This document shows, in pieces, positions 1-7,980 of a stretch of DNA of 34,425 nt (its first letter is position 1; each line of letters opens with the position of its first letter). A program made the translations under genes and the position numbers. Source of the stretch: an uncultured Clostridia bacterium (GTDB lineage Bacteria > Bacillota > Clostridia > Oscillospirales > Acutalibacteraceae); contig CAJFTS010000051.1 in the NCBI GenBank assembly GCA_904420015.1, positions 1 to 34,425 of the forward strand. The letters run 5' to 3'. The notes beneath the pieces were generated by a model, which ran no database searches, was not told the origin of the DNA, and saw only the letters and a program-made list of their open reading frames with translations.

Positions 1-142
1 GCATCCCAGGAACCCCTGCTTTGGCTCCGGCATCTGGAAGCAACCTCTCCCTTGGTGGGGCGACCGCTTATTTTTTATTCCCTGTCCGCCAGTGTTCTCC
101 TTTTTCCTCTTTTATGGATACAAAAAGGAAAGGGCCCAGCCG
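1..142. repeat. 142-bp direct repeat, copy 1
   Basis: This copy matches 189-330 base for base in length, at an offset of 188, with 8 differences that I counted by eye (about 94% identity). Most differences are C/T transitions. It starts at the window edge, so the array may continue to the left. The 3' end contains the GGGCCC arm that forms the terminator hairpin in copy 2. Here the arm is followed by different bases. Confidence 0.9.
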
Positions 143-188
143 GGGCCCGCCAACGCCCCTTGCAATTCCCCTTTCCCATATGTAGGAA

Positions 189-330
189 GCACCCCAGGAA
201 CCCCTGCTTTGGCTCCGGCATCTGGAAGCAACCTCTCCCTTGGCCGGGCGACCGTTTATTTTTTATTCCCCGTCTGCCAGCGTTCTCCTTTTCCCTCTTT
301 TATGGATACAAAAAGGAAAGGGCCCAGCCG
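189..330. repeat. 142-bp direct repeat, copy 2
   Basis: Second copy of the repeat at 1-142, separated from it by a 46-bp non-repeated spacer (143-188). Its right end supplies the left arm of the terminator of the downstream-facing protease gene. The duplication therefore includes part of that 3' control region. No gene content is recognised in it. Confidence 0.9.
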
Positions 331-355
331 TGACAAGGCACTGCCGGGCCCTTTC
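316..355 (-). terminator. Rho-independent terminator of the C1 protease gene
   Basis: Perfect 10-bp arms GAAAGGGCCC (316-325) and GGGCCCTTTC (346-355) enclose a 20-nt loop. Read on the minus strand, the stem is followed by CTTTTTG. It lies 34 bp beyond the stop of the protease gene, as expected for its terminator. Confidence 0.8.
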
Positions 356-389
356 AAAAAGATGAGGAAAAGAAATACGCACATGGAGC

Positions 390-2795
390 TTAGCCGATTT
401 CCCTCTGCTTTTTCATCCGTTTTCTGACAACGATCAGCGTCATCACCGAGCCGGCGGAAAGGAAGAGCATTCCGCACAGCATCCAAAGGTTGGATTCATA
501 CCCGGTGTTCGGGGAGGAGGGATCGGGGTTGGGATCCGGATCGGGGGTCTGCGGATCATCCGGCTCTTGCGGTGTCGGGTCCGGATCCGGCGTGGGCTCC
601 GGCTCCGGCTCGGGCTCAAGCTGGTTGAGGGAAATGGAGAAAGCGGAAAGGCTGTAAGCCGAAATGGTTACCGTCCCGTTCTCTACCGCCAGGCCGGTAT
701 ACCAATCCACCGTATCCGCATCCACCGGGCGGCCGTTCTGATCAAGCTCGCCCGCAGAAAGGTAATGGGCTACCGCCGCGGTGCGGCCATTGTATTCCTC
801 TCCCACCGGCAGCGTCACCTTCATCGCACCTTCCATATAGGTGGCGGAAGGAATCGACATGTCAAAGAGGGCAAAGGGATCGCTGCCCTCAGTAGCGGCG
901 TTGATCAGCGCTTCATAAGCCTTGCTGTCCGCATCCAGGTTATCTAAAACAATGGTCGGCTCGATTGCTTCGATCCTACCGGTGATTTCGGCAAGGGAAG
1001 CCGCCTCATCCGGCAAAGAGGAGCGATTGTCCACCTCGGTAAAGGTGTTTTCCTCAACCGGATCCATCTGCGTGTCGTTGGTAAAGGCCTTAATCATGAC
1101 ATTGCCCATTTCCAGCACACCGCCGGTAGGAATGGCCGTCACATCCAGCCAATCGTTCGTCTCATCCCACACAAAGGACTCGCCCTCGTTCGCAACAGCC
1201 GTCTGCTTGATCGCTCCCGCGATTCCCGTTTGGCCGTCCTTGCCAACCCCGTCATATGCCTCGGCATTGCCGACCTCAATGGGGCTGAAGTATCCACTGG
1301 CGCCGTGGATGGTCTGTACAACGGAGAACCGCTCGCCCTCGCGCAGCGGGATTCCCTCTTCCAGTTCAAGGGTGTAGTACCCGCCCACCGGCAGGGTCTC
1401 GGAGAATTCGCTCACCAGGATGCCGTCGGTGGGAGTCTTTGCATGCTTGGTCAGCTTGTAGATTTCCACGTCCACTGTGGAGCCCGGGTCGGTCGTCAGG
1501 GTAGACACCGCTTCCAGGGTCTCATCGCCCTGAGCCGTAAAGACGTTTGCAACCTTGGAACGCTCCTGGGAATTAAAGCTGGTCGGAGAAATAAAGCTGT
1601 GCTGGCCCAGGAAGTCATACTGGTAATTGTTCTGGTAGGTAAAGTTTCCGTCCGCATCCATCAGATCCACCGCAAAGCTGGCGGGCGTGCTGATGGTCTG
1701 ATCGTAGTAGGAGAGGTAGAAGCAGCCGCTTCCGTCAAAGCCCCAGGGTGAACCGCCCGGATTGGTTCCCCAGCTGTTTTTGACGATCCAGGCGCCGTCC
1801 TGTTCCGGCTGGTGACCGGCGGGGAAGTTCTCCTTGGGATAGGTGTCGTCCCAGCCGATGATGGAAACGCCGTGGTTGGGCTGCAGATAGGTGTCGCAGT
1901 GCTGGGCCCAGTTGTTGTAATTGAAGTAGGTGCCGTCTCCTTCTTCGTTGGGCCTGGACTGGTCGGCGTAGTAGGAGATCGCCACGACGCCGTTGGCCAT
2001 CAGCGCCTGCTTGATCACCTCGGTCGCATTCTCGTCATAGGAATAACCGGTATACTCCTGCGGATTTTCAAATACCGCCGGGCTGGGCAGATAGTAGACG
2101 TTCTGTACATGGGCTACCGAGTCAAAGCGCTTGGACTCCTCAACCGACCAGTCGCCGTCCTTTTCCAGGTCACCGGCCGCAGTCTGATAAGGCGCATCCG
2201 TTTCGTCGGCAACACCCTGCCAGGAGGTCAAAAGCGCAGCGGCGCCGGCAAAATTACCGCCCTGGTCAAAGCCGTAAATCTCGTCGCTTACAATCGAGCT
2301 GCCTTCGCCTGTCTGAGAACCGGAGAGGATATTCTGGTTATAAAACCACGCCAGGTGCAGCTCCGATCCGTCCGGGACCTCCAAAGGGCCTTCTGCATCC
2401 TTGATTATTTTTTGCTGCATGAGAACGTTGCTCTCGATGGAGGACATGACGGCAAAGGCCCAGCAGCTGCCCCAGGGTGATTGGTCCTTAACTACCGTGG
2501 AAAGCCCATAATCGGCTAAATTGAGCTTTTCGGGCAGCAGGGCGTTTGTCTGGCTGCGAAGCGCATCGCCCTGACTCTCACTCTTAAAATTGTAGTAGGA
2601 TTGATCTGTCGCATTGGGGACAATGCCGCCGTTCGCAATCCCCCCGTTCAGCTGGGACAGGTCCACCTGGAACCGCTGGGGCACTGCAACGGATGGATCC
2701 GGCTCAGCGGCAAAGCTGGGCATCGCTGCGGTCAGCGTCATCGCAGAGACAACGGCAAAAACCGCAAATCGTTTGAAAAACCTTGCATGCTTCAT
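390..2795 (-). CDS. Secreted papain-family (C1) cysteine protease with sortase-type C-terminal anchor
   Basis: An 801-residue exported cysteine protease. Residues 1-30 form a signal peptide (basic start, hydrophobic core, cut near SFAA). The papain-like catalytic set is complete: DQSPWGSCWAF with Cys111, NHGVSIIGWDD with His308 and VKNSWGT with Asn340. Papain-fold motifs therefore span about residues 88-370. The later part (about 380-720) contains beta-rich segments that I cannot assign. A Pro/Glu/Asp-rich spacer (about 726-760) leads to SPNTG (761-765), a hydrophobic segment and a basic tail (RKRMKK). This is the layout of a sortase substrate, although the motif departs from LPXTG. The start has AAGGAG eight bases upstream. 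Likely role: extracellular protein or peptide breakdown at the cell wall. Family assignment is firm; wall anchoring is inferred from layout. Confidence 0.93.
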   Translation of the reverse strand: MKHARFFKRFAVFAVVSAMTLTAAMPSFAAEPDPSVAVPQRFQVDLSQLNGGIANGGIVPNATDQSYYNFKSESQGDALRSQTNALLPEKLNLADYGLSTVVKDQSPWGSCWAFAVMSSIESNVLMQQKIIKDAEGPLEVPDGSELHLAWFYNQNILSGSQTGEGSSIVSDEIYGFDQGGNFAGAAALLTSWQGVADETDAPYQTAAGDLEKDGDWSVEESKRFDSVAHVQNVYYLPSPAVFENPQEYTGYSYDENATEVIKQALMANGVVAISYYADQSRPNEEGDGTYFNYNNWAQHCDTYLQPNHGVSIIGWDDTYPKENFPAGHQPEQDGAWIVKNSWGTNPGGSPWGFDGSGCFYLSYYDQTISTPASFAVDLMDADGNFTYQNNYQYDFLGQHSFISPTSFNSQERSKVANVFTAQGDETLEAVSTLTTDPGSTVDVEIYKLTKHAKTPTDGILVSEFSETLPVGGYYTLELEEGIPLREGERFSVVQTIHGASGYFSPIEVGNAEAYDGVGKDGQTGIAGAIKQTAVANEGESFVWDETNDWLDVTAIPTGGVLEMGNVMIKAFTNDTQMDPVEENTFTEVDNRSSLPDEAASLAEITGRIEAIEPTIVLDNLDADSKAYEALINAATEGSDPFALFDMSIPSATYMEGAMKVTLPVGEEYNGRTAAVAHYLSAGELDQNGRPVDADTVDWYTGLAVENGTVTISAYSLSAFSISLNQLEPEPEPEPTPDPDPTPQEPDDPQTPDPDPNPDPSSPNTGYESNLWMLCGMLFLSAGSVMTLIVVRKRMKKQREIG

Positions 2796-3056
2796 GTTCC
2801 TAGCTCCTTCTTTCTAAATTCGGTGTAAGGACGGTTTCGGCGGCCTCTCAAAAGAAAGCGCTGATTCTATCCATCGTACTAAAGAATCCCACCTTTTCCC
2901 AACGGCCTCTCCCCTTTTTAACGGGCAAAGAGTCCGCCGGTTGGAAGGTAAGATATCTTATTAAATAAAGTATACCATCAAATCTCCCATCCGGTATTGC
3001 CGCTCGACCGGAATTATTACCTTTCATCTCCGCCCTTGCACCCCAAACCAAAAAGG
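2796..3056. other. Intergenic region upstream of the protease gene
   Basis: No gene is seen here. It must contain the protease promoter (minus strand). A TATACT-like -10 is at 2969-2974 on the minus strand, in an AT-rich patch (2950-2990), but no convincing -35 accompanies it. The strong ribosome binding site AAGGAG lies at 2804-2809. Confidence 0.4.
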
Positions 3057-3089
3057 AACCCGCCGACATTTGAAAAACGTCGGCGGGTT
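3057..3089 (-). terminator. Rho-independent terminator of the first MATE gene
   Basis: Arms AACCCGCCGAC (3057-3067) and GTCGGCGGGTT (3079-3089) are perfectly complementary around an 11-nt loop. On the minus strand the stem is followed by CCTTTTTGG. It sits 18 bp after the stop of the MATE gene. Confidence 0.85.
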
Positions 3090-3107
3090 TCCTCTAAACC
3101 AATCGAA

Positions 3108-4487
3108 TTAGGTTGTTTCCGTTCCAAGCGGCTTGATCTCCTTGTGATAGATACGGCGCAGATACACAATACAAAGTACCACCGAAATAAACTCCGCAAA
3201 GGGGAATGCCCACCAGACCCAGGACAATCCGCCGATCCGCGACAGGATAAACGCGGTGGGCAAAAGTACCACCAGCTGCCGGATTAAGGAAACCGTCAGG
3301 CTCAAGAAGCCGTGCCCCAGCGCCTGGCAGATGGAGAGGGTACAGATATTAAACCCCGCAAACAGGAAGCTGATGCTGATAATGCGCAAGGCCGGAACAC
3401 CGATCTCCTGCATGGTCTGGGAGGCATTGAAAATCGAAAGCAGCTGCGGGGTAAAAATCCAGAAGGCTGCCAAGCCCAAAACCATCATTCCGATTGCATA
3501 AAGAATGCTCAGCTTGATGGTCTTGACGATACGGCTCCTTTTGCGCGCACCGTAGTTATACGCAATAATGGGAACCATGCCGTTGTTGAGGCCGAACACC
3601 GGCATAAATACAAAGCTTTGCAGCTTGAAATACACCCCGAAAACAGCCGTAGCGGTGGAGGTGAAGGAAAGCAGAATCTTGTTCATGCCGAAGGTCATAA
3701 CCGAACCCAGGGAAGCCATGATGATGGAGGGAACGCCCACCCCGTATATTTTGCGGATGATCGCCCCGCTGGGACGGTATTCCCGAATCTTCAGACGCAG
3801 CTCGTGATTCTTATAATGGTTGAACAGGAACGCCAAAATCGCGGCCACAATCTGACCGAGCACGGTGGCGACCGCCGCACCGGCCACCCCCATCTTGGGG
3901 AAGCCGGCCCAGCCGAAGATCAAGATCGGGTCAAAAATGATGTTGATGATGGCGCCGGTGCCTTGGGTAATCATGGTATAAAAGGTCTTGCCCGTGGACT
4001 GCAGCAGACGTTCAAAGGTAATTTGCAAAAAGATACCGAACGAGCAAAGGCAGCAGATGACTAAGTAATCGGTGCCGGCGTCCACGATTTCACCGATATC
4101 GGTCTGCACGGTGAAAAAGGCTCTCGAGAAAAAGCCGCCCGCCACCGCAAAGGCAACGAAGCTGACCAGGGCGAGAAACACCCCGTTCTCCGCCACCTTG
4201 TTGGCCAGCGAGAAATTCTTTTCCCCCAGGCTTTTGGAAAGCAGGGCGTTGATACCGACGCCGGTGCCGGTGGCCACTGCGATCATCAGGTTTTGGGCCG
4301 GGAAGGCCAGCGATACCGCCGTCAACGCATTTTCGCTGATCTGGGCTACAAACATACTGTCCACGATGTTATAAAGGGCTTGGACCAGCATGGAAATCAC
4401 CATCGGCAGCGACATGGTGATCAACAATTTGTTTTCGGACATGACGCCCATTTTGTTTTCTTGGATTGGACTTTCCTTTTGGCTCAT
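3108..4487 (-). CDS. MATE-family multidrug/Na+ antiporter
   Basis: A 459-residue inner-membrane efflux pump of the MATE family. The protein opens with a short polar N-terminus, then alternating hydrophobic helices, with typical MATE signatures such as LPMVISMLVQALYNIVDSMFV and the repeat-like second half beginning near IRKIYGVGVPSIIMASLG. About 12 membrane segments are expected and seen. An in-frame start at 4508 exists, but the ATG at 4487 is preferred because AAGGAGG lies about six bases before it. The gene is divergent from a MarR regulator and its promoter shares a palindrome with that gene. Export of a toxic small molecule under MarR control is the natural reading. The substrate cannot be told from sequence. 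Confidence 0.93.
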   Translation of the reverse strand: MSQKESPIQENKMGVMSENKLLITMSLPMVISMLVQALYNIVDSMFVAQISENALTAVSLAFPAQNLMIAVATGTGVGINALLSKSLGEKNFSLANKVAENGVFLALVSFVAFAVAGGFFSRAFFTVQTDIGEIVDAGTDYLVICCLCSFGIFLQITFERLLQSTGKTFYTMITQGTGAIINIIFDPILIFGWAGFPKMGVAGAAVATVLGQIVAAILAFLFNHYKNHELRLKIREYRPSGAIIRKIYGVGVPSIIMASLGSVMTFGMNKILLSFTSTATAVFGVYFKLQSFVFMPVFGLNNGMVPIIAYNYGARKRSRIVKTIKLSILYAIGMMVLGLAAFWIFTPQLLSIFNASQTMQEIGVPALRIISISFLFAGFNICTLSICQALGHGFLSLTVSLIRQLVVLLPTAFILSRIGGLSWVWWAFPFAEFISVVLCIVYLRRIYHKEIKPLGTETT

Positions 4488-4636
4488 GTTATCCTCCTTT
4501 TTGCGCATTCGTCCGCTTTTCGTAACGGCACCTCATCTCGATTCACTGTTGAACGCCCGCAGTAAATTCGTTTGCCTTGCAACCAATTGTACAGAAATAC
4601 TTCGCGGAAAAAATACCAATAAAACTACATTCCGTC

Positions 4637-4665
4637 ATTTTACGCCGGAACAAAACCCTTGTCAA
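4637..4665 (-). promoter_or_regulatory. Promoter of the first MATE gene
   Basis: On the minus strand TTGACA (4660-4665), a 17-bp spacer and TAAAAT (4637-4642) make a near-consensus vegetative promoter reading into the MATE gene. The -35 box is in the left arm of the palindrome at 4656-4690. Confidence 0.8.
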
Positions 4666-4690
4666 GAGGGATGCCTCTTCTTGACAGGGG
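4656..4690. promoter_or_regulatory. Palindromic operator shared by two divergent promoters
   Basis: Arms CCCTTGTCAAGA (4656-4667) and TCTTGACAGGGG (4679-4690) are inverted repeats with 11 of 12 positions pairing, 11 bp apart. Each arm contains one -35 TTGACA box, one for each divergent gene. MarR-family dimers bind such palindromes, so this is the likely site for the adjacent MarR protein to repress itself and the MATE pump. Binding itself is inferred. Confidence 0.75.
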
Positions 4691-4709
4691 GAATTTCTTT
4701 GACTATGAT
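4681..4709 (+). promoter_or_regulatory. Promoter of the first MarR-type gene
   Basis: TTGACA (4681-4686), a 17-bp spacer and TATGAT (4704-4709) are close to the sigma-A consensus. The -35 lies in the right arm of the palindrome. The predicted start of transcription, near 4716, leaves a short leader before the ATG at 4753. Confidence 0.8.
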
Positions 4710-4752
4710 TAGGGTTGCAATGGAAACCAAAACAAAAAGAAGGAACCAATCG

Positions 4753-5202
4753 ATGGAGAAAATCCAACAGTCGGATGTTTTCAAGTCCATTTCCCAAATC
4801 TATCGCAAAACCCAGATGTACCTCAACGAACGAATCCGGCCCTTAGGGCTGACCAGCGGGCAGGCGCCCTTTATCCTGCTCACCTGTGAACACGGCACGG
4901 TGGCGCAGCATTGCTTTTGCGGATATCTGGACATGGATAAAAGCACGGTGGCAAAGATGCTCGGCCGCTTGGAGCAGGAAGGATACGTATCCCGCCGTCC
5001 CAATGAAAAGGACGGACGTTCTACCGACGTAACCCCTACCCAAAAGGCCAGAGAGGTCTATCCCAAGCTCAAACAGATCGGCAAGGACTGGACGCTGGAA
5101 ATCACCGGCGGCATGACCCAGATGGAACGAGCCATCTTTTTTGAGATGCTGCAAAAGGTGACAAAGAACGCCGGCGCTCATTTTCAATCCGGGATGGATT
5201 AG
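4753..5202 (+). CDS. MarR-family transcriptional regulator (divergent from MATE pump)
   Basis: A 149-residue winged-helix repressor. The core shows the MarR pattern: an N-terminal dimer helix (KSISQIYRKTQMYLNERIRPLGLTSG split over the first 35 residues), a helix-turn-helix around DKSTVAKMLGRLEQEGYVSR and the wing with NEKDGRSTDVTPT. The start at 4753 is preferred. Upstream in-frame codons (for example 4720) lie too near the predicted transcription start and have no better ribosome site; GAAGGAA lies just upstream of 4753. The gene is divergent from a MATE pump with a shared operator, so it probably represses the pump and itself until a ligand binds. The ligand is unknown. Confidence 0.9.
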   Translation: MEKIQQSDVFKSISQIYRKTQMYLNERIRPLGLTSGQAPFILLTCEHGTVAQHCFCGYLDMDKSTVAKMLGRLEQEGYVSRRPNEKDGRSTDVTPTQKAREVYPKLKQIGKDWTLEITGGMTQMERAIFFEMLQKVTKNAGAHFQSGMD

Positions 5203-5252
5203 CCTTTCTGCTTCCCGATCAGAGGCATCCATCCGCTCTGCGCAGAACAAAG

Positions 5253-5280
5253 GACCTGCCGCGACGGCGCCGGGCAGGTC
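5253..5280 (+). terminator. Rho-independent terminator after the first MarR gene
   Basis: Arms GACCTGCC (5253-5260) and GGCAGGTC (5273-5280) are perfectly complementary and are followed directly by a run of six T. It separates the MarR gene from the next MarR-MATE operon. Confidence 0.85.
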
Positions 5281-5406
5281 TTTTTTCTTTTTGTGCCTGC
5301 CCGTCCCTCTCAAGGATAAAAGGAAAAATCGCTTTTTCATCTTGACAGCTTTCAAAAGAATATGTTACCATCAGTCCTCCAACAGACTAATAGGCAGGAG
5401 GTTTTT

Positions 5407-5841
5407 ATGAGCTTTCCCATCCAGCAGATGAAACGGGACACTTCCCTTCGGCGGGAAGCGAACGCCATCTATGAAGAATGGGCGAAACAGCACGGGCCGT
5501 CTTTTTGCGAGCTGCTGACGGTTTTGTTTTTGGCAAAGGCAGACGGCGTGTGCAGCCAGAAGGATATCTGCGCAAAGCGGCAGCTGTCCAAGCGGACGGT
5601 CAACACCCTATTAAAGGGCTTCCTCCAAAAGGAATGGGCGGTTTTAATCCCATCCCAGCAGGACCGGCGCAATAAACTCATTTCCCTAACCGAAAGCGGC
5701 GGCGCCTTTATGGATGAGGCGGCGCAAAAGCTGCAGGCGCATGAATGCCGGGTCTGGAACAAAACGGGACAGACGCGGGCCAGGGCTCTTCTTGCAAATA
5801 CCGCTTTGTACCATAAGCTTTTCAAAGAGGTGAACGCATGA
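5407..5841 (+). CDS. MarR-like transcriptional regulator (operon with second MATE)
   Basis: A 144-residue winged-helix protein. The helix-turn-helix region is CSQKDICAKRQLSKRTVNTLL followed by a wing with QQDRRNKLISLTESG, the MarR arrangement. The start at 5407 is set by AGGAGG five bases upstream; the ORF could extend to 5362, but without such a site. TTGACA at 5342-5347 may be its -35 box; the matching -10 is unclear. Its stop overlaps the start of the next gene (ATGA), so regulator and MATE pump are co-translated. The regulator probably controls its own operon. It is only distantly similar to the first MarR protein, so it is not a recent duplicate. Confidence 0.85.
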   Translation: MSFPIQQMKRDTSLRREANAIYEEWAKQHGPSFCELLTVLFLAKADGVCSQKDICAKRQLSKRTVNTLLKGFLQKEWAVLIPSQQDRRNKLISLTESGGAFMDEAAQKLQAHECRVWNKTGQTRARALLANTALYHKLFKEVNA

Positions 5842-7145
5842 GGGTACTAAAAGAGTTTTTCCGCTATGTCCTCCCCTCTATGCTGGCGTTCGCCCTATCG
5901 GGCGTTTATGCCATTGCGGACGGCTTTTTTGTAGGAAATGCCTTGGGGGACAGCGCGCTGGCGGCAATCAACATCGCCTATCCGCTCACCGCCTTTCTGC
6001 AGGCGGTGGGAACCGGCGTCGGCCTGGGCGGCGCCATTCAGTATTCCATCTGCATAGGCTCCAAAGACGACACCCGCAGCAAGCAATACTTCGGTATGGC
6101 CCTGTTGGTTTTGGTTTCTCTCGGGATTCTGCTGACCGGACTATTTTTGTTGGTCGCGCCGCCGGTTTTGCAGCTGTTCGGCGCGTCGGGTGAAATATAC
6201 ACGCTGGCGCAGGAATACATTCTTTTCATCTCCTACGGCGCCGTCTTTCAGGTTTTGGGCACCGGCCTGGTCCCTTTCATCCGAAACATGGGCGGCTCCG
6301 TGACGGCGATGGCGGCCATGATCACCGGCTTTCTCACCAACATCGCGCTCGACTACCTGCTGGTATGGGTCATCCCGCTGGGAATGATGGGCGCAGCGGT
6401 GGCAACGGTCATCGGGCAGGCCATGACTTTCCTGGTATGCGCGGCCTTCTTCCTCGTAAAAAAGGCGAAGCCGCTGTTTCGGTTTGGCGGAAGCGGCGCT
6501 TACCTGTTAAAAAAGCTGTTTTTGGTGGGAGTCTCCCCCTTCGGTCTCACCTTTTCTCCCAACATCACTTTGATCCTGGTCAATAAAAGCGCCGTCTGGG
6601 TAGGGGGCGCGCTGGCCGTCACCTGTTACGCGCCGGTCAGCTATATCTCCGCGGTGGTCATGCTGCTGCTTCAAGGGGTTAGCGACGGCTGCCAGCCGCT
6701 GCTGAGCCTTTCCTACGGAGAGGGGAAACACAAACAAACAAGGCAAATCCGCAATCTCGCCTACCTTTTTTCGCTGGGGGTAAGCCTGGCGTGCCTAATT
6801 GTGCTCTTTTTCTGCCGGGGCGGCGCCGCCTCCCTGTTCGGCGCATCGGCCCAAACCACCCAGCTGGTGGCGGATATTCTTCCCCTTTTCCTCATTGGTT
6901 ATCTGTTCGTCAGCATTTCCAGGGTGACCACCGCCTATACCTACGCCACCAATAAGAACGGATGGGCCTATCTCTTCATCTACGGAGAACCGGTTTTTCT
7001 CGCCTTATCCCTCCTTTTTCTGCCCAGCCTCCTGGGGATTACCGGCACCTGGCTTTCCGTCCCGCTCTCTCAGCTGCTGGCCATGTGCCTAAGCCTTCTC
7101 TTTTTGATTGTGGAGAAAAGGAGAACCCAGCCGCAGGCCAACTAA
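5838..7145 (+). CDS. MATE-family efflux transporter
   Basis: A 435-residue polytopic membrane protein with about 12 hydrophobic helices. MATE signatures include the N-terminal YVLPSMLAFALSGVYAIADGFFVGN and GTGVGLGGAIQYSICIGS, with the second half starting near KKLFLVGVSPFGLTF. This is somewhat shorter than the 450-470 residues common in the family, with no gap in the core. It overlaps the preceding MarR-like gene by four bases, so the two form an operon, probably a ligand-induced efflux module. It is divergent in sequence from the MATE at 3108-4487. Substrate unknown. Confidence 0.92.
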   Translation: MRVLKEFFRYVLPSMLAFALSGVYAIADGFFVGNALGDSALAAINIAYPLTAFLQAVGTGVGLGGAIQYSICIGSKDDTRSKQYFGMALLVLVSLGILLTGLFLLVAPPVLQLFGASGEIYTLAQEYILFISYGAVFQVLGTGLVPFIRNMGGSVTAMAAMITGFLTNIALDYLLVWVIPLGMMGAAVATVIGQAMTFLVCAAFFLVKKAKPLFRFGGSGAYLLKKLFLVGVSPFGLTFSPNITLILVNKSAVWVGGALAVTCYAPVSYISAVVMLLLQGVSDGCQPLLSLSYGEGKHKQTRQIRNLAYLFSLGVSLACLIVLFFCRGGAASLFGASAQTTQLVADILPLFLIGYLFVSISRVTTAYTYATNKNGWAYLFIYGEPVFLALSLLFLPSLLGITGTWLSVPLSQLLAMCLSLLFLIVEKRRTQPQAN

Positions 7146-7168
7146 ACCGCCTTTCCATCTGAAAAAGG

Positions 7169-7196
7169 AAAGCGGCCGCCCAAGGGCGGCCGCTTT
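7169..7196 (+). terminator. Terminator of the MarR-MATE operon
   Basis: Thirteen-bp perfect arms AAAGCGGCCGCCC (7169-7181) and GGGCGGCCGCTTT (7184-7196), with a two-base loop and a final T. It lies 23 bp after the MATE stop and just before the ribosome site of the next gene. Confidence 0.8.
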
Positions 7197-7224
7197 TCAC
7201 CCCCATACAAAGGAGGAATCCACT

Positions 7225-7902
7225 ATGCAAATCGACACCTTCACCCGTCGGCTTACCGACCGATGCCGAAAGGCGTTCGGCGCACGCCTAGTCTACCTAG
7301 GCCTTTCGGGGAGCTACGCCAGAGGCGAAGCCCATGCGGACAGCGACATCGATATCCATATGATTCTGGACGAATTGTCTCCATCCGATCTGGATGTCTA
7401 CCGCACCATTCTCAAGGAGATGCCGCAGGGAGAAAAGGCCTGCGGCTTTGTGGGAGATAAGGCCGTGCTTGCCGCCTGGCCCGCACATGAGATGTTCCAG
7501 TTTACCATGGGAAGCCGGACTCTCTTCGGTTCTTTGGAGGGGATCGTCCCATCCTTTCGCCGGGAGGATCTGCAAAACGGCATCCGCCTGACGGCTTCCG
7601 GCCTTTACCATATGGCCGTCCATGGGTATCTGTTCGAGTCCCAAGAGGCCGCTTGGACGGATTCTCTCAACGCCGCCTGCAAAACCGCCTGCTTTGCCCT
7701 GCAGGAGCTGTGGTATCTCAAAACCGGACAGTACGTCCCCCGCAGGAACGACCTCGCCGCCTGCTTTACCGGCGTCTACCGGGCGGTCATCGAACGCTGT
7801 CTTAGGAAAAAGGGGGAAGCAGCCCCGGCCGACAACGAAGAAACCGCAATCCTTCTGCTTGCCTGCTCTCGTTTGCTTCTACAGGAAACGGCAAAGGGGT
7901 AA
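7225..7902 (+). CDS. Nucleotidyltransferase-domain protein
   Basis: A 225-residue cytosolic protein whose N-terminal third carries the polymerase-beta-type nucleotidyltransferase signature GSYARGEAHADSDIDI (about residues 28-43), with the two metal-binding acidic residues in DSDID. The C-terminal two thirds are helical, as in stand-alone minimal nucleotidyltransferases and antibiotic nucleotidyltransferases. The start at 7225 follows AAAGGAGG by about eight bases; an in-frame extension to 7108 overlaps the MATE gene and is unlikely. Acceptor unknown: it may modify an aminoglycoside-like compound, a protein or an RNA. No HEPN toxin partner lies next to it, so a toxin-antitoxin role is not supported. 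Confidence 0.8.
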   Translation: MQIDTFTRRLTDRCRKAFGARLVYLGLSGSYARGEAHADSDIDIHMILDELSPSDLDVYRTILKEMPQGEKACGFVGDKAVLAAWPAHEMFQFTMGSRTLFGSLEGIVPSFRREDLQNGIRLTASGLYHMAVHGYLFESQEAAWTDSLNAACKTACFALQELWYLKTGQYVPRRNDLAACFTGVYRAVIERCLRKKGEAAPADNEETAILLLACSRLLLQETAKG

Positions 7903-7942
7903 CCCCTCTTTTGACGAAGGCTGCGCTTCCTTCTCTTCATAG

Positions 7943-7980
7943 GAAACAGGGCTCCAGGCGATACCCTGGAGCCCTGTTTC
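7943..7980. terminator. Strong hairpin, probable bidirectional terminator
   Basis: Sixteen-bp perfect arms GAAACAGGGCTCCAGG (7943-7958) and CCTGGAGCCCTGTTTC (7965-7980) with a 6-nt loop. It lies 40 bp after the nucleotidyltransferase gene. There is only a short T run after it on the plus strand. Confidence 0.65.

Noticed and set aside
75-221. 48-residue minus-strand frame starting MPEPKQGFLG in the left repeats
   Set aside because: Repeated start and a purine-rich upstream stretch are suggestive, but the downstream parts of the two copies cannot be compared because one runs off the window, and nothing known matches. Kept as part of a finding, not as a gene.
5372-5390. Possible operator with AGTC and GACT half-sites before the second MarR gene
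   Set aside because: Arms of only four bases are too short to separate from chance.
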